From: Durusdinium trenchii
Taxonomy: Eukaryota > Sar > Dinophyceae > Suessiales > Symbiodiniaceae
Length of the DNA: 64,000 nucleotides
Assembly (NCBI GenBank): GCA_963970005.1
Contig: CAXAMN010021385.1
Location: 679,092-743,091 of the forward strand
Direction of reading: 5' to 3'
Shown here: piece after piece, positions 37,001-48,344 of the stretch
Layout: every line of letters starts with the position of its first letter
Position numbering within the stretch: the first letter of the stretch is position 1
The notes under the pieces: generated by a model
What the model was told of the DNA's origin: nothing
Databases searched by the model: none
Seen by the model: only the letters and a program-made list of their open reading frames with translations
Position numbers and translations under genes: made by a program

Positions 37001-37599
37001 ATTCCGCTGGCGGCTCGGAAGCTTCCGCTGGCAGTTTGAAGTCTCAATGCGTCAAATTAACAAAATGTTAACAGCTGGCATTAAGATGGGGAAGAACATA
37101 GAAGAACCTACAGTAGTTAGTCATTGCAAAAACCCTGTTCGAGCCAAGCTATGGATTCGTTTGAGCACATGTTTGACAGCAAAGCCTGGATCTCAGGTTG
37201 GGGCTACGCATCGTCCAGACAAGCAGCAAAAGACATGCTCACCGCTTTGAGAACCAAGAGGTGCTCGAGTTGTTGAACATTGCTCCCACATTGAAGACCA
37301 CAACCATTCGGTTTCTCCATCCGGCTGCGAACAAAGCCACGTCCGTGGGTGAGGTGGGTTGCTGGCCCTGGCCGACAGATTGGAAGTGGTGCCCCTTTCC
37401 CAAATCAGAAAATGGGTTATTTGATGTGTTTGTGTTAGTATTACATGTCCTTTGCCTATGGGGCAATGTAAGCCTTTGCCAATTGTTTGTACATTCCTCA
37501 TTTGTCAACGATCTGATGTGGTTATATAGATCCATTAATATAATTATCACGAGGTTCCACGCAAGGCCAGAAGAAGCTTCTACTGTAGGGCCTAAGGAG

Positions 37600-39580
37600 C
37601 AACTGCCAGGCCAGAAGCCTATTCTTCTCTTGGCGATGAGACGGAAGAGGCAATCAGCGAAATCATGCGAAATCTGTTGAGGCGAATGAGTCCCGAATAG
37701 ATGACCTTAGATTTCACCAGGATGGCCTTGACGGTCTCCGCTGCAGTACAGAACGGCTGCAACGTGTGCGTTGCTTGGATGTGTTTAGGAGCAGATTTGG
37801 TGCACTGGAAGCCTTTGCATACCTGGAACCATTTGCATACCTGGAACCATTCGGGGCTTGTTGCTTGAAGTATGAGGAAGCTGCGTGTTGTAGGTCTATG
37901 GCTTTGCAATTTTCGAGTTGTGACTTGTGACCAGTTCAAGGTAATTGTTTGGCAACTTTGGGTATCGGTGAGCCGCAGGAGGCCTATGCCGTGCCACTTA
38001 GAATAGGTTGTTTCATAGCTTCTTGGAAAGAGTTTGATTGCTTGCAGCATTGAGTTTACACGCCACTGCTGCTAACTTAGAATATTGCTTGGCTGTCAGG
38101 CTGAAGAGGAAGCACCAGAGGAGCAGTACGATCAGGCAGATTCTGTGGGTTCAACAAAATGGAGCTTGAAGCTCTTGCAAGCTTTTGCACGGTTTGTTGG
38201 ATGCTTGACATGTGTCTTGCGTAGACTTGCGATATGTGCAATATGTTGCGAGTGTGCCAATTGTCATCTTGAAACTGTTTGAAACTCGAAACCAAGCAAA
38301 AAGAGTTTCAATGAAACACCAAGGTGCTCGGATCAAGTACTGACAACTCACCGTGGCCTGGTGCTTGGGTCAATTCATGGCCACCAGACATCTCTGCGTT
38401 TTTGCATGGCACACGGGACGGTGCTCCAAGGACATCGTTGGAGCAAAAGCTTCAGGCTGGCGGGACCTTCAAGAACTGCGAAGCTTGGCAGAACAGGACA
38501 TAGTTGGAACACTTCAACAGTTCTTCAACCTCCTTTCTGTGAGATGTTGTGAGATGCTGTGCGCATGGCTCCAGCGACACAACAAGACTTTGAAACCTCG
38601 GCTGCTTCATGCTGCGCCGAAGGGCTTGATTTTTTGGGAAGACAAGACATGCGAAATGTGTTTGATTGTTGCGCGCTGAAGCGGGGGGCTGAACGCTGAA
38701 CACAATTTAAGGCCGCTGTCGCCACTGCACAACTGGCAGTAGACCTACAGCTCAGCACTGAACCTGTGCCCTTAAATTCAGTGTGATTCAAAAGACCACT
38801 GACAAGACGGCCATAAGAACCCTTCAAGACGAAAAGCCGCGTACGCAGTTCAAAAGAAGTGTGTCAATTTTAGTGCCCAAAGCAAGCTGCTTACATGCCA
38901 CATGTATAATCATGTATATTGTTGTGAGAGAGAGAGAGAGAGAGAACTCTCTTGTAACTGTATGCTTTTGATTGCTTTTGTCCTGTCTCTTTATGTCATT
39001 TTCAGGTACTTGAGTTTACCGATGAAGACTTGGACGCTGCCAGCGACTTGGGTGACTTTGCGGGATCTTTGCTTGTGCCGGATGTTCTGAGGCCAAAGAT
39101 GCAGCAGAGGCTTTGGCAGAGGCAAGGAAGCAGGGTTTGAGCTCCAATTGATTAACATGTAACATATAGATCAAGTGATGCAGTCAGAAAGGCTCATATA
39201 TTTGTCACTTGGTAGCAAGCCTGAGGTGGTCGGGCAGAAGATGCAAGCTGCGGTGAAGAAACAGCAAGTGACTTGTTGGCAGATTCGGGGATGCAGTCTC
39301 AGCTGAGTTGCCAACGGCAATTCCTTTCAGCCTCAAGTTTGGTCTCAACACCTGACCTGTATTGAGGCTGTGGCAGAGATGGTGCTAGAAGAGAGCGATG
39401 TTGGACCTGCTTTGGCAGGCCTTTTGACGGGTGTTCGAGGCTTGGAAGAACAGAGTAAGCATGCAGCTTTGATTGCAGCCAGGCTTGGGCTTGCAGCTTT
39501 CTTCTCCTTTCAAGCTGTCTTCTGCTTGTCAGCCGGACTTTACAAACTTTGTGGGTTCCGGCCCCAGAGAGTGTCCTGAT
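37600..39580 (+). CDS. Orphan multi-exon gene, function unknown
   Basis: Plus-strand exon candidates with good AG acceptors: about 37,601-37,692 (SLGDETEEAISEIMRNLL); about 38,100-38,192 (EEEAPEEQYDQADS, then KLLQAFAR); about 38,432-38,540 (DIVGAKASGWRDLQELRSL, ending at a GTGAGA donor); 39,007 to about 39,140 (FTDEDLDAASDLGDFAGSL); about 39,339-39,480 (CIEAVAEMVLEESDVGPAL). All are acidic and helical with many Leu and Glu. They follow the last PDE12-like block, but none matches the missing PDE12 C-terminus, so they are more likely a separate gene. I recognise no domain. A (GA)n run at 38,925-38,946 lies in an intron. Confidence 0.45.
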
Positions 39581-40335
39581 GTGTCCGGACAGTTCCTAGT
39601 CTTTCAGAAATATCTTGAGATGTGCAAATCTGATGTAGGACCGATATTATGATATAAGTGTGTGTCTTTTTTAATCATAATACGCATTGTCATGCCAGGT
39701 AACTACGAAGCTTGTCTTGCCATTGTCTTAGCTGCCATTTGAAAATTGGACTTGACACATTAAGATTGAACTTGTTAGATATTCATGTTAACTCGTGGGA
39801 GCTTGCAGCTAAGCACCAAGGATTGGATTTTCTTCACCGAGGAGCACTTGGAGAAGGCGTGTTTCAGTAGTTTGAAAGTACCGAGGAACATCCCAAGAGA
39901 TCCGTTTCTCGAAGCATAAGAGTTTGTTCAATTATTGTTTTCTCGGACCTTTTTGGCTGCAGCTTCAGTCGGATGTACAAAGTAGCTGTCTTTGTTTCCT
40001 TTGAGTCTTGACGGCCAGATTTCACATAATTCTGCTACTTGGGGGAGTCTTAGCCTCACGGAGCACTTGAAAAGGAGACTAGGCTACTGATACGCACCGC
40101 AGAAGTTCCCATATACGTGTATCAACACAGTCCTTATGCCATCATGAAGTAGAGTAAACATGGAGAATTAGGGACATCTCGGAACGACCGCCTGCTAGAC
40201 TTATTTCCTAATTTGTTTTCTCCAAAAAATGGCTGTTTGATGCCTCCAAATCTGTTTTCTCTTTGTTTGGTTTTCTCTCGGCCACTCTTTTCTCCACTCG
40301 ATGTCTCTCGGCCGCGCTCGCAGGTCTCCGAAGCG

Positions 40336-41290
40336 CCCATGCCCAGCCGGGAGGCCGTGGCCGCTGAGACGGCCCTGCCCTCGCAGCGCTTCCCCAGCGA
40401 CGCAAAGCGGCAGAGTGAGCTTTCGTGTTTTTGTTTTTTCATTTTTCCACTTGGTTTAGTAAGCCCACCCTGGCTGAATCAAGTAGGTGCCTACTCAAAT
40501 AAAGTAAGGGCTAAGTATGCTACTAGCTGCTGGACGCAGGATACCTCACGCTTCCACTATTCTTTTCGTTCCTAGATTTGAAAAATGATAAAGAAAGAGG
40601 CAGCCGGAGAGTCTAGGACCTAGCTCACAAAGTAAACATTTTTCAGGTCCAGGATTGAAATGAACGGAAAGGGATGAGATCCACAATGAATACGACTTGG
40701 GGATTGTTGCGGATACTGTACCCAAGTTGCAATTGGACTTTCTGTTTGACAGAACTTTTGGGTCCTCCATTTCATAAGATGAGCATGATGCTTCATCAGC
40801 TTTGGCTTTTGCTGATAGAATCAAGCTTCGTCTGCTTTTATAATGCAGTTTTTTTGTGGAGAGGTGTGTTTGCCCTTGCTTAGCAACTGAACTGTTTGTT
40901 TCTTTCCCATGAAGCAACGCTTAGGACCACATCTTGCTGGCCACTGATTTTGCTTGGAGAAAAAAGTTGAGCTTGTGTTTGGTCTTGGGCATCGATTGCA
41001 TCGAAGCATGTTTTTCCAAAGTGCTTTTGTTTCTAGTAGTAATGGGTATATATAAGTCCAAGACTTGAGAAAGGTTCTATCAGGAACCCTGAGATCTGAA
41101 GCCATTCGCAGGTGGTTGACGCACCCATTGGCCGTGATCCTCATTCGTGAGGGGCCAAAATGCTCAACCAATGCATCGGAGTTGAAGGGAATTCTTCCGG
41201 AGTCATTTGGTCTGAGGGATGACCCTGTGCGCCGTGCAGTGAACCCAGATGGCCAAAGCGCAGCCACACGCTTTGAGGCCTGTTTGACCT
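40336..41290 (+). CDS. Orphan exons, function unknown
   Basis: Two candidate exons. The first, about 40,324-40,413, is GC-rich and flanked by CGCTCGCAG and a GTGAGC-like donor (SEAPMPSREAVAAETAL). The second, about 41,066-41,300, reads VLSGTLRSEAIRRWLTHPL then GQSAATRFEACLTC. The second has a faint likeness to the RluA pseudouridine-synthase segment before the GRTHQ motif, but that motif is not found downstream, so I do not make the assignment. They could be the end of the preceding cluster. Confidence 0.3.
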
Positions 41291-41300
41291 GTTACATGCT

Positions 41301-42280
41301 GAAGTCTCTTTGGAGTCTATCAGTGAGAGCACCACAAAATGGAGTAACGAGGGCCGGAGAAGACCTCACAACATATGTCAAGTGATTCATGGGCAAGTTA
41401 TGAAGTTCATGAGCTGATGAATGCTCTAGGTGCTGGCAGGTGCAAATGGTGCATTGCTTCTGGTGACACCGTCTTGTTGCATGGGTTTCTAGTTAGGTAC
41501 TCGCCACGCGGACTTGCAAGGAACAGATCAATCCAGAACAAGGATCAATAAGACAGGTCCTTTTGAATTGTGCTTCTCAGCAGAGCAGCTTTGGCTTTGT
41601 CATAGTAGCTAGCAAACGACGCGATTGCACACACTCAGCGGATCTCAGAAGTGCAATTGTTGAGTCCTAAATACAGCAGTCGAAGCATTGCCCAAGAACT
41701 AGTGACTCCAGGCGTGCATCTTGGAGAGGTCCGGGCGAACACATCAGGTGATGCCCCCCCCATTGGAGTGAAGCATAGTGAAGCCGTTCGAACGCATTGT
41801 GCATTGAGACCGGAGTGAAGACTCAACGTCGCAAGCTTTGACATGGCATTGACATCGAGTCTGGCAGGTTGGCATTGATTTTGGTATCTCTAAAAATGCA
41901 GCTCTATGAGCCGCTAATGTCACATTAATTATGTAATCAGATTGCAGCATAGAAGCTTTCAAGCCCATTGGATTGCTGCATTCATCATCCCGTGCCGCTG
42001 ATCACTTTCCTTGCTGCCAGAATGTGGGAGCCTCAGGAATTTTGGTTCAGGGGCTCTTAGGTACATGGCCTTTGCAACAATGGATTTGCGGGTGGTGTTT
42101 GCTGGCCTCAAGATTGGCCTCTGCAAACGATGGCCTCTGCGTTCTTGGCGTAAACGTGTCGCCAAGGCGACCTTGGCCCACACCAAGGCTTCACCGACAC
42201 CGAGGCGTCGGCCAGGGCTCGACTTTGATTTCTCGTTGCCACACACAGTCACTCATTCAGTCTCAAAGAGTGATTTATGT
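41301..42280. other. Spacer upstream of the proline-rich array
   Basis: No exon with family similarity. The reading frame of array gene 1 is open from 42,011 without similarity to other members before the ATG at 42,350. A minus-strand frame at 41,959-42,252 is judged a shadow. Confidence 0.4.
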
Positions 42281-42283
42281 GGA

Positions 42284-42307
42284 CCGCAGTATTTTTGCTG
42301 TTCAAAG
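42284..42307 (+). promoter_or_regulatory. Possible decayed spliced-leader relic upstream of array gene 1
   Basis: CCGCAGTATTTTTGC followed by TGTTCAAAG, 43 bp before the ATG. It shares the CCG-AG start, the T-run and the CAAG end of the dinoflagellate leader, whose core is AGCCATTTTGGCTCAAG. On its own it is weak; its support is the equivalent position in the other members. Confidence 0.3.
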
Positions 42308-42349
42308 TGCACAAATGCATCATGGACCAGCGCAGGGACGCGGTGGAAC

Positions 42350-43855
42350 ATGGCATCATGGCTTGTGACATGTAGCATTGTATTGACCGTGATCCTGAGC
42401 ACTTTGATAGTTGGCGCAGCTGTCACATGCGTGGTGCGGAAAATCTGGAAATCCGGCAACCTGGTTTTGGTCATACCAGAGCTAGTGCCAGAGTTGGACC
42501 AACCAAAAGCAACTTGGCCGCCACCAGTGCAAACACCGGTCATATGGGCACCACCAATTCCACCAGCTTTGCCAGAGTCACCGCTGTCACCGCCACTCTA
42601 TACTCTTTGTACACCGATTTTCTGTCCAGGTGACCCAGAGCCACCGATTCAGCGTCCATGTGGCCCTTTCAACCATTTGCCGGGCCGGCGTTCTCCCAGC
42701 AGGTTGGGGCGCCTCTCTCTTTCAGCACCAGACTTGTGTCAAGTACAACCGAAGCTTGGAATGCCAATACGACCAATTGATACCCTGCAACCAGAGCTCT
42801 TCTTGCCTTGTCTTCCTCGGTGCATCATCCTGCCAGTGCCAGCAGTCCGACCAGTAGAACCAGCACGACCACTGCTGCAACCACACCAGCCTGCAGAAAC
42901 ACAGTCAGCCACAATCCTCCCACCATCATCATCGTCGAGGGAACGAACGCCAACGGTGCCACTGACAGGACTTCCTCCGAGGGACTCCGGGCGGCAGCAG
43001 CACTTCAGACATGCAGGACAGAGACAGCCACACATGCTGTTTGCGTTGCCTCACTTGGTGCCCAATATTCCGACAAGTGCACGCGTTGTGATACCACAGC
43101 TTGCCTGGGTGTATCGCAATCCGGGTGTCCCACGCGTTGGCAGACCAACTCTCCAGTTGCAAGGGCCAGATTCACCAGTGACACAGAGAGCTCCAGGACT
43201 GCTCAGAGAAACAGAGAGAGCTCCAGTTTTGCCGCGGCCATCTCCAAACCCACCACAAGGGGGACTCTACCAGCCACAACTGCGACTACTACCGCAGGAT
43301 CCGCTTCCACAAGATTTAGCTCCAAGGCGAGAGGCATGTACCCTGCATTTCCAACCTATTCCTGAAGCTATTCCTGAACCTCCCATGACAGTTGTCATAC
43401 TCCCACCACCAGACACACTGCAACCATACATACCCTGCGAACCACCCCCATGCCACCCACGATCTCCAAGGTGTTTGCCAGAGTGGTCGTTACCACAACT
43501 TCAAGCACCCATGTGGCCAATGTCACCAACGCCACTCCAGCCTGCAGCCACGGAGAGAGCGCCAAGATTGCCAGACAGAGCCAAGGTTGCCATTCCAAAG
43601 ATTATGTTTCGACCAAAGTTGCCGAACACGACTTGGCTCGACATGCCGCGGCTCCCCAAGACGTGCCAGAGTACCTGCCAGTGCCCGACGTCCCCTGTCA
43701 ACCGTAGACAGATGTCAGCTTTAGGAGGTTCTTCATTGCGAAAGGGAAAGCCAAAGCGAAACAGAAGGGTACCTCGCCAGGGACCGGTGACAGCTCAGGA
43801 CAGTTCAGACTCACGGACCGGTTCTGAGCTGACCGGTGGTCCCTGGATTCCCTGA
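42350..43855 (+). CDS. Array gene 1: single-pass membrane protein with proline-rich tail
   Basis: Intronless frame, 501 aa from the ATG that begins MASWLVTC. Membrane segment at about residues 5-29, then the basic patch RKIWK, which predicts N-out/C-in topology with a cytosolic tail by the positive-inside rule. Tail blocks in order: KATWPPP, CGPFNHLPGRR, MPIRPIDT, LPHLVPNIP, NPGVPRVGR, ETERAPVLPRPSPNPPQGG, CLPEWSLPQ, and a basic Gly/Lys C-terminus (LRKGKPKRNRR). Closest relative in the window is array gene 2, with the same N-terminus and block order. Proline exceeds 15 percent by eye. No known domain; PxxP and polyproline stretches could bind SH3, WW or profilin-type partners, which is inference. 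The start is chosen because homology to gene 2 begins exactly at MAS(W). Confidence 0.75.
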   Translation: MASWLVTCSIVLTVILSTLIVGAAVTCVVRKIWKSGNLVLVIPELVPELDQPKATWPPPVQTPVIWAPPIPPALPESPLSPPLYTLCTPIFCPGDPEPPIQRPCGPFNHLPGRRSPSRLGRLSLSAPDLCQVQPKLGMPIRPIDTLQPELFLPCLPRCIILPVPAVRPVEPARPLLQPHQPAETQSATILPPSSSSRERTPTVPLTGLPPRDSGRQQHFRHAGQRQPHMLFALPHLVPNIPTSARVVIPQLAWVYRNPGVPRVGRPTLQLQGPDSPVTQRAPGLLRETERAPVLPRPSPNPPQGGLYQPQLRLLPQDPLPQDLAPRREACTLHFQPIPEAIPEPPMTVVILPPPDTLQPYIPCEPPPCHPRSPRCLPEWSLPQLQAPMWPMSPTPLQPAATERAPRLPDRAKVAIPKIMFRPKLPNTTWLDMPRLPKTCQSTCQCPTSPVNRRQMSALGGSSLRKGKPKRNRRVPRQGPVTAQDSSDSRTGSELTGGPWIP

Positions 43856-46302
43856 GCGACCGGGCGAGTCCCAAACGGTTCGTGCCGTTGCAGTGCCGTA
43901 GATTCCAGAAGGCTTTGCGAAGAGAGATAGATCAGATAGATGATAGGAAGGTAACGGAAGTTATGAGCAGATTCAAAGCAATCAATCTTCCGAGTTGCCT
44001 TTTGCCAACTGCGCTGACCACATATTATATACAGTATTACTAATTACGGTTTAGATGGCACAGTTTCTTGGTTTCATTGATACCTTTACTTGCCATGTCA
44101 TCTCAGTTTCGAGCAAATGGTAGCGGCCATTGCCGCAAGGACTTGTTGCATCCCCAAATGGAGATGTAGGACATGTACATTGCCCATGCGTCAAGACGGC
44201 GCAGAGAGCTCGATAAGACGCGAGCGGAGAAGCAAACGATCGTAAAAGTCAGTTGGTCAAGTTTGATGTTTGTTGCAGGTGGCAACGGAAATCCAGGTTC
44301 AGCAGATTCATGTTTGCTGGAGGTTCAAGGCGTAGCTGAGGATCTTGGCATGTGTTACCTCTCCTACATGGTTTGTCTTCTCTACACCCTCCTTATCTCT
44401 CCTTCTTCTTTTTGTTCGAGTCTTTAGAGCTGGACAACGGTGACATTGGCTTTTGTTGGCGATCTCACTTATCCTGTGAAGCAGAGAACTTGTCGTGCCA
44501 TGTTGTACTATTCTAGAGTCAGAGTGTAGAGTCTTGTGTAGAGACAATTTCAGAGCTGCAATGCAGTTGCATCGTGGCCTGGAGGGAACCTGCTGATACG
44601 ACCTTCTTCACAGCAATAGGAGTTTTGCAAGCTGCAGGAGATGGCAAGAGGCTCAGGCTTGCGAGTTGTTCTACAGTTACTGTAATATGACAGATGACAT
44701 AATCTGTTTGTGGGTGGGTTTCATTTTAGGAGGGCGAATCTTCTTCTCAATTCGCCAACTGCCCTTTGTATGACTTTGAAGTTTGTTGAGTCTTACTCAT
44801 GCTAGCCATTCAAGACAAACCATCAGTTACTTCTTGGGAGGCTCGCAAATCAACCCAAACCAAACCAGTGTTGGTGAAGCCTGGACAGTTTGCCATGGTT
44901 TCAAGAATTCCCTCGGACGTAGAACCCCCCTCCACGAAAACCAAGCGGCTTAGACCATATTTGGGTCACAACATGCCACTACATGTTTGCGAATAAAAGA
45001 TACGGTGCGGAAAGATGTCAAGAGCTTTTGACACTGATGAAATCAATGTCACCGGAAAGTGTACTGCTGGATGTTAGCTGGTTCACAAGGTTATTTACAA
45101 GTACCGCACTCGAGAGAGTGAACCGCATAGGTTGTGGGGCACTTAAAGCCGCTTGCAAGAGTATGAGAATAGCACACAATGTGTTTGCATGACAGACTAT
45201 AGAAAACATACAGGATGATCAACCATACCACACAACAAGGGAGAACACCCTTAAGATGTTGTGTGAAAGAGTCCGCGAGAGGCGATGCGGTGAGCCTTGT
45301 GTATGTTCGACTTAGCACAATCTCGCCATAGAGCATGGACTGGAGGACTTGCACTTCTAGTTACTGTATGCCTGTAGAGAAATACTTGGGGCAGGTGCTT
45401 TTTATGGCATTCAATGGAGAAAGGTGTCATTGACCATTGATCTTTTCCAATCCGCCAAAAGAAAATGCATTGACAATGTACAAGCAAACCTCACATGCTC
45501 CTGCGCCAAAAGAAAGCTGCTGTCGTGTAAGCGCAGTGAAAGTGCACATGGAAGGCATTTGTTGGTAGATTTTAGTAGAAAACCAGAAAGGAATCTTGCC
45601 TAGGTTTTGAAGACCACTCAATTGTACATCGACCCCCACTGGTGTTGAGCAGCACCTCTCGGCATTGTTTTCTCATGGCAAGGCCTTAGGCCATTTGTCC
45701 GACAAGTCCAATCATTTTCTTTGTTATCCAGAGAATGCCTGACCGGACCAATGAGCAGGATGCAAAGCATTCCTAACACATTGAATGAACTACTTGAAGA
45801 CCTCACCATTTGAAACATTGTGAGGCTTGCTCAGGTACGCAAGCACAATAGACTATGGTCCGCCTCAAATTATGAGCAAAAGAAGGTAGCGGTTTGTGGA
45901 GACGGCCTCTGGCCTCCAGAGGTCCCCCAAAGTCCCAAGGCAACCAGTCTAAGAACGCCTCAGCAGAGTGAAGAACCAATGTTGGATGAGTCCATGTGAA
46001 GAGTCTAAGGTGAAGAGTCTGCCTCTCACTGGATGAGTCGGGCTGCCATGGGAGGTGCGATTCAACGGGCAAATGTTGAAGCGAGGAAACATTTGCCCTT
46101 TCGGGAGATCCTAAGAGCAGAGATCTCATCTGGCACATGTTTGAGTTGGAACATTTTGACATGTATGCCTAGCATGTTTGAGAACGCTTTGAGTTCCATT
46201 CAGTTCCATTTGAAGATTTTGAAGAGTACAGGGAGGAAGGATTTGTGGGTGGCGATCCTTTCTTCGGAAGATGGGAACTTGAAAGCAGCAGTGTTCATAT
46301 AC
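43856..46302. other. Spacer between array genes 1 and 2
   Basis: Begins with the conserved 3' block shared with genes 2 and 4. The rest has only short frames: a possible 65-codon frame at 44,799-44,996, a minus-strand 119-codon frame at 45,803-46,162, and no recognised protein. About 44,131-44,175 matches 48,569-48,612 downstream of gene 2. Confidence 0.45.
43969..44012 (+). other. Conserved 3' block, gene 1
   Basis: ATTCAAAGCAATC, then about 13 bases, then GAGTTGCCTTTTGC, preceded by a purine-rich AGATAGAT tract, about 115 bp after the stop. The same arrangement follows genes 2 and 4. Confidence 0.6.
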
Positions 46303-46333
46303 ACCGCAGTGCTTTCGCGGCTCAACATCAAGG
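46303..46333 (+). promoter_or_regulatory. Possible decayed spliced-leader relic upstream of array gene 2
   Basis: CCGCAGTGCTTTCGCGGCTC followed by AACATCAAG, about 65-70 bp before the ATG. Matches to the leader are CCG, AG, TTT, GGCTCAA and the final CAAG. It starts with the same ACCGCAGT as the gene 1 site, so the two are probably homologous. Confidence 0.35.
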
Positions 46334-46397
46334 AATGCAGGACCATGTTGGACACACATGTTGATACTCCAGGAGCTCGGGAGAGAGGAGTTGCAAG

Positions 46398-48344
46398 ATG
46401 GCCTCGTGGATTGTGACATGCACAATTGTGCTGTCCGTGATCCTGAGCACTCTGGTAGTTGGCACAGCTGTCACATGTGTCGTGCGGAAGATCTGGAAGT
46501 CAGGCAACCTGGTCTTCGTCGTGCCTGAGGTGGAGCAACCAAAGGTACATTGGCCGCCTCCACCACCACCTGTGCCACCGACAGTATTGCCGCCACCAGT
46601 GCGAGAGACTTTTTTTTTGCCAGCGCCAATTCCACCAGCCATTCCCTTTGAACCAACTTTTTCAGTTTTCCCCCTTGGCAAGCTAGAACGGCGAATTCCC
46701 ACCCCCCCGGGGCCGTTCAACCGATGGAAGAGCAAAGGTGCTCCAGGCGACAAGCTGCTCCTTTGTCTTCGCGCTCCGAACTTGGCTCAACCACCGAAGA
46801 GGAGTGGCAGGCCCATTCGACCAATCCTCATGCCCAAGCTTTTGCCGGCTGTGGTCAAGCTCCCGCCCCGAAGGCGAACCGTGGCCCTGCCAAGAGGAGA
46901 ACCGTGCCACAAGAGGTGCATTATGAGAGAAACAGAATCACCAGCACAGCTCTCAACACAACGTTCCCCAGCTGGACAAACTGTTGTGCCACTTAGTGGT
47001 CCTCGGCCGATTGATACCTATCCACACCGGCCCATCAATCACAAAGGTAGCCGAGAGCCTTGGATTCTGTTTGTGGTACCGCAATTGATGCCAATCATTC
47101 CGGCTGCGGTGCATTTACACATCATCTTGCAGCATCCAGCATTGATTTGCAATCCACACGCCTCGCAAATAGGCAGAATAGAGATCCAGCCTGAAGGCCC
47201 AGATGAACCTCCTTCGAACACAACCGTTCGATTGCCAGGAAAAACGGAGAGAGCTCCTATTTTGCCACAGCCATCTCCAAATCCAGTCCAGGGATGGTTT
47301 TATGAGCCAGAACCACGATTTTTGCCAGCTGAGCCAATTCCCCAAGTTTTCTTGCCCCGCTTGATGGGGAAAGTGCTCATTCTGTCTGAGCCTACACCCC
47401 AAGTGGCCATTTGTGTCACTGAAATCACAAGTACAACCTCCACACCCTGGCCCACACCACCGCCGAGGCCTTTGCCATGCTTGCCGGAGTGGTCAATACC
47501 CCAACCCATGGCACCAGTTTGGCCCAGATCACCAATGCCAAACCAGCCCATAGAAACAGAGCTAGCTCCAGGACTACCACTACACGACACACCTAGGATC
47601 GGATATTCCCAGACTGACGCGAGATTTCTCCCTGCAGAACTATCTCCAAAAGATTTGGTGCAGCACGCATTAGGAAGTACAGTTGTTCTTCCACTAGCTC
47701 CTCTTCCAATTCCGACTCCTCCACGGACCGTGACAGTCACTGTCACGCCACCGCCAGACATCTCTTGCATACATTGCATTCACTGTCCGACACCAAGGTA
47801 TATGGAGTGTTTGCCAGAGTGGTCAATACCCCAACCTGTGGCACCAGTTTGGCCCAGATCACCGATGCCAAGCTATCCACTTTCCACAGAGCCGGCGCCA
47901 GCATTGCCACACCGAACAAATTCGCAGATGAGGCACGTACATTGTTCACACCCGAACCCAGATCTGAATTTGTTGTCGGCAGCTCCAGTTGGAAGGTCGT
48001 GGCTGCATGCACTGGATGAAGCCTTCATTCTACCAACAGCTCCAATTCCTCCACCTCCCATTCAACCCAAAATCGAGATTGCAGTAGACACCGTCGCACC
48101 CACAGGACCACCATGCCCAGGTTTAACCATACCGCCCAGGGCACCAACAGCCCCTGCCATTTGGACTAGGGCACCAACACCCAGCCCAAAGGTCCCAAAG
48201 ACCTCCCCATTCAACCCATGGGGATCGCCAAAGGGAAAGGCCAAAGCACGGAAGCAGAAGCATCTCTTGCCACCAGGCGATTGCAGCGAATCCAGACATC
48301 CCTGGAACTCGTCCACGAAAGTCGTGCCGCCAATGCACAAGTAG
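46398..48344 (+). CDS. Array gene 2: single-pass membrane protein with proline-rich tail
   Basis: Intronless frame of 648 aa, paralogue of gene 1 (start MASWIVTCTIVLSVILST, membrane segment about 5-29, then RKIWK). Tail: KVHWPPPPPPVPP, PPGPFNRWK, APNLAQPP, RPIRPI, VVPQLMPIIP, NPHASQIGRIEI, KTERAPILPQPSPNP, then two copies of the CLPEWSIPQPxAPVWPRSPM module (about nt 47,478-47,545 and 47,810-47,877), and a basic C-terminal tail (KGKAKARKQKH). Gene 1 has one copy of the module, so part of the length difference comes from internal duplication. The NP-x-A-P-R-I-G-R block is degenerate here (NPHASQIGR). No signal peptide before the membrane segment and no enzymatic motif. Confidence 0.78.
   Translation: MASWIVTCTIVLSVILSTLVVGTAVTCVVRKIWKSGNLVFVVPEVEQPKVHWPPPPPPVPPTVLPPPVRETFFLPAPIPPAIPFEPTFSVFPLGKLERRIPTPPGPFNRWKSKGAPGDKLLLCLRAPNLAQPPKRSGRPIRPILMPKLLPAVVKLPPRRRTVALPRGEPCHKRCIMRETESPAQLSTQRSPAGQTVVPLSGPRPIDTYPHRPINHKGSREPWILFVVPQLMPIIPAAVHLHIILQHPALICNPHASQIGRIEIQPEGPDEPPSNTTVRLPGKTERAPILPQPSPNPVQGWFYEPEPRFLPAEPIPQVFLPRLMGKVLILSEPTPQVAICVTEITSTTSTPWPTPPPRPLPCLPEWSIPQPMAPVWPRSPMPNQPIETELAPGLPLHDTPRIGYSQTDARFLPAELSPKDLVQHALGSTVVLPLAPLPIPTPPRTVTVTVTPPPDISCIHCIHCPTPRYMECLPEWSIPQPVAPVWPRSPMPSYPLSTEPAPALPHRTNSQMRHVHCSHPNPDLNLLSAAPVGRSWLHALDEAFILPTAPIPPPPIQPKIEIAVDTVAPTGPPCPGLTIPPRAPTAPAIWTRAPTPSPKVPKTSPFNPWGSPKGKAKARKQKHLLPPGDCSESRHPWNSSTKVVPPMHK

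Noticed and set aside
40821..41267. 148-codon minus-strand frame
   Set aside because: Opposite strand to all other genes and without similarity; the plus-strand reading looks more exon-like, though it too is unassigned.
41066..41300. RluA-type pseudouridine synthase exon
   Set aside because: The A-A-T-R-F-E segment is only faintly similar, and no GRTHQ or catalytic HRLD exon was found nearby.
41593..41612. Other SL-like words (for example near 6,936, 41,593 and 59,905)
   Set aside because: They share only TTTGGCT-type words without the AGCCATTT start and are not placed before a gene start. They show that weak matches arise by chance, which is why the gene 1, 2 and 7 sites have low confidence.
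42739..43035. Minus-strand Gly/Cys/Arg-rich frames under the proline-rich genes
   Set aside because: Gly/Arg-rich antisense frames are expected opposite CCN-rich coding sequence; the same shadows occur under genes 2, 4, 5 and 7.
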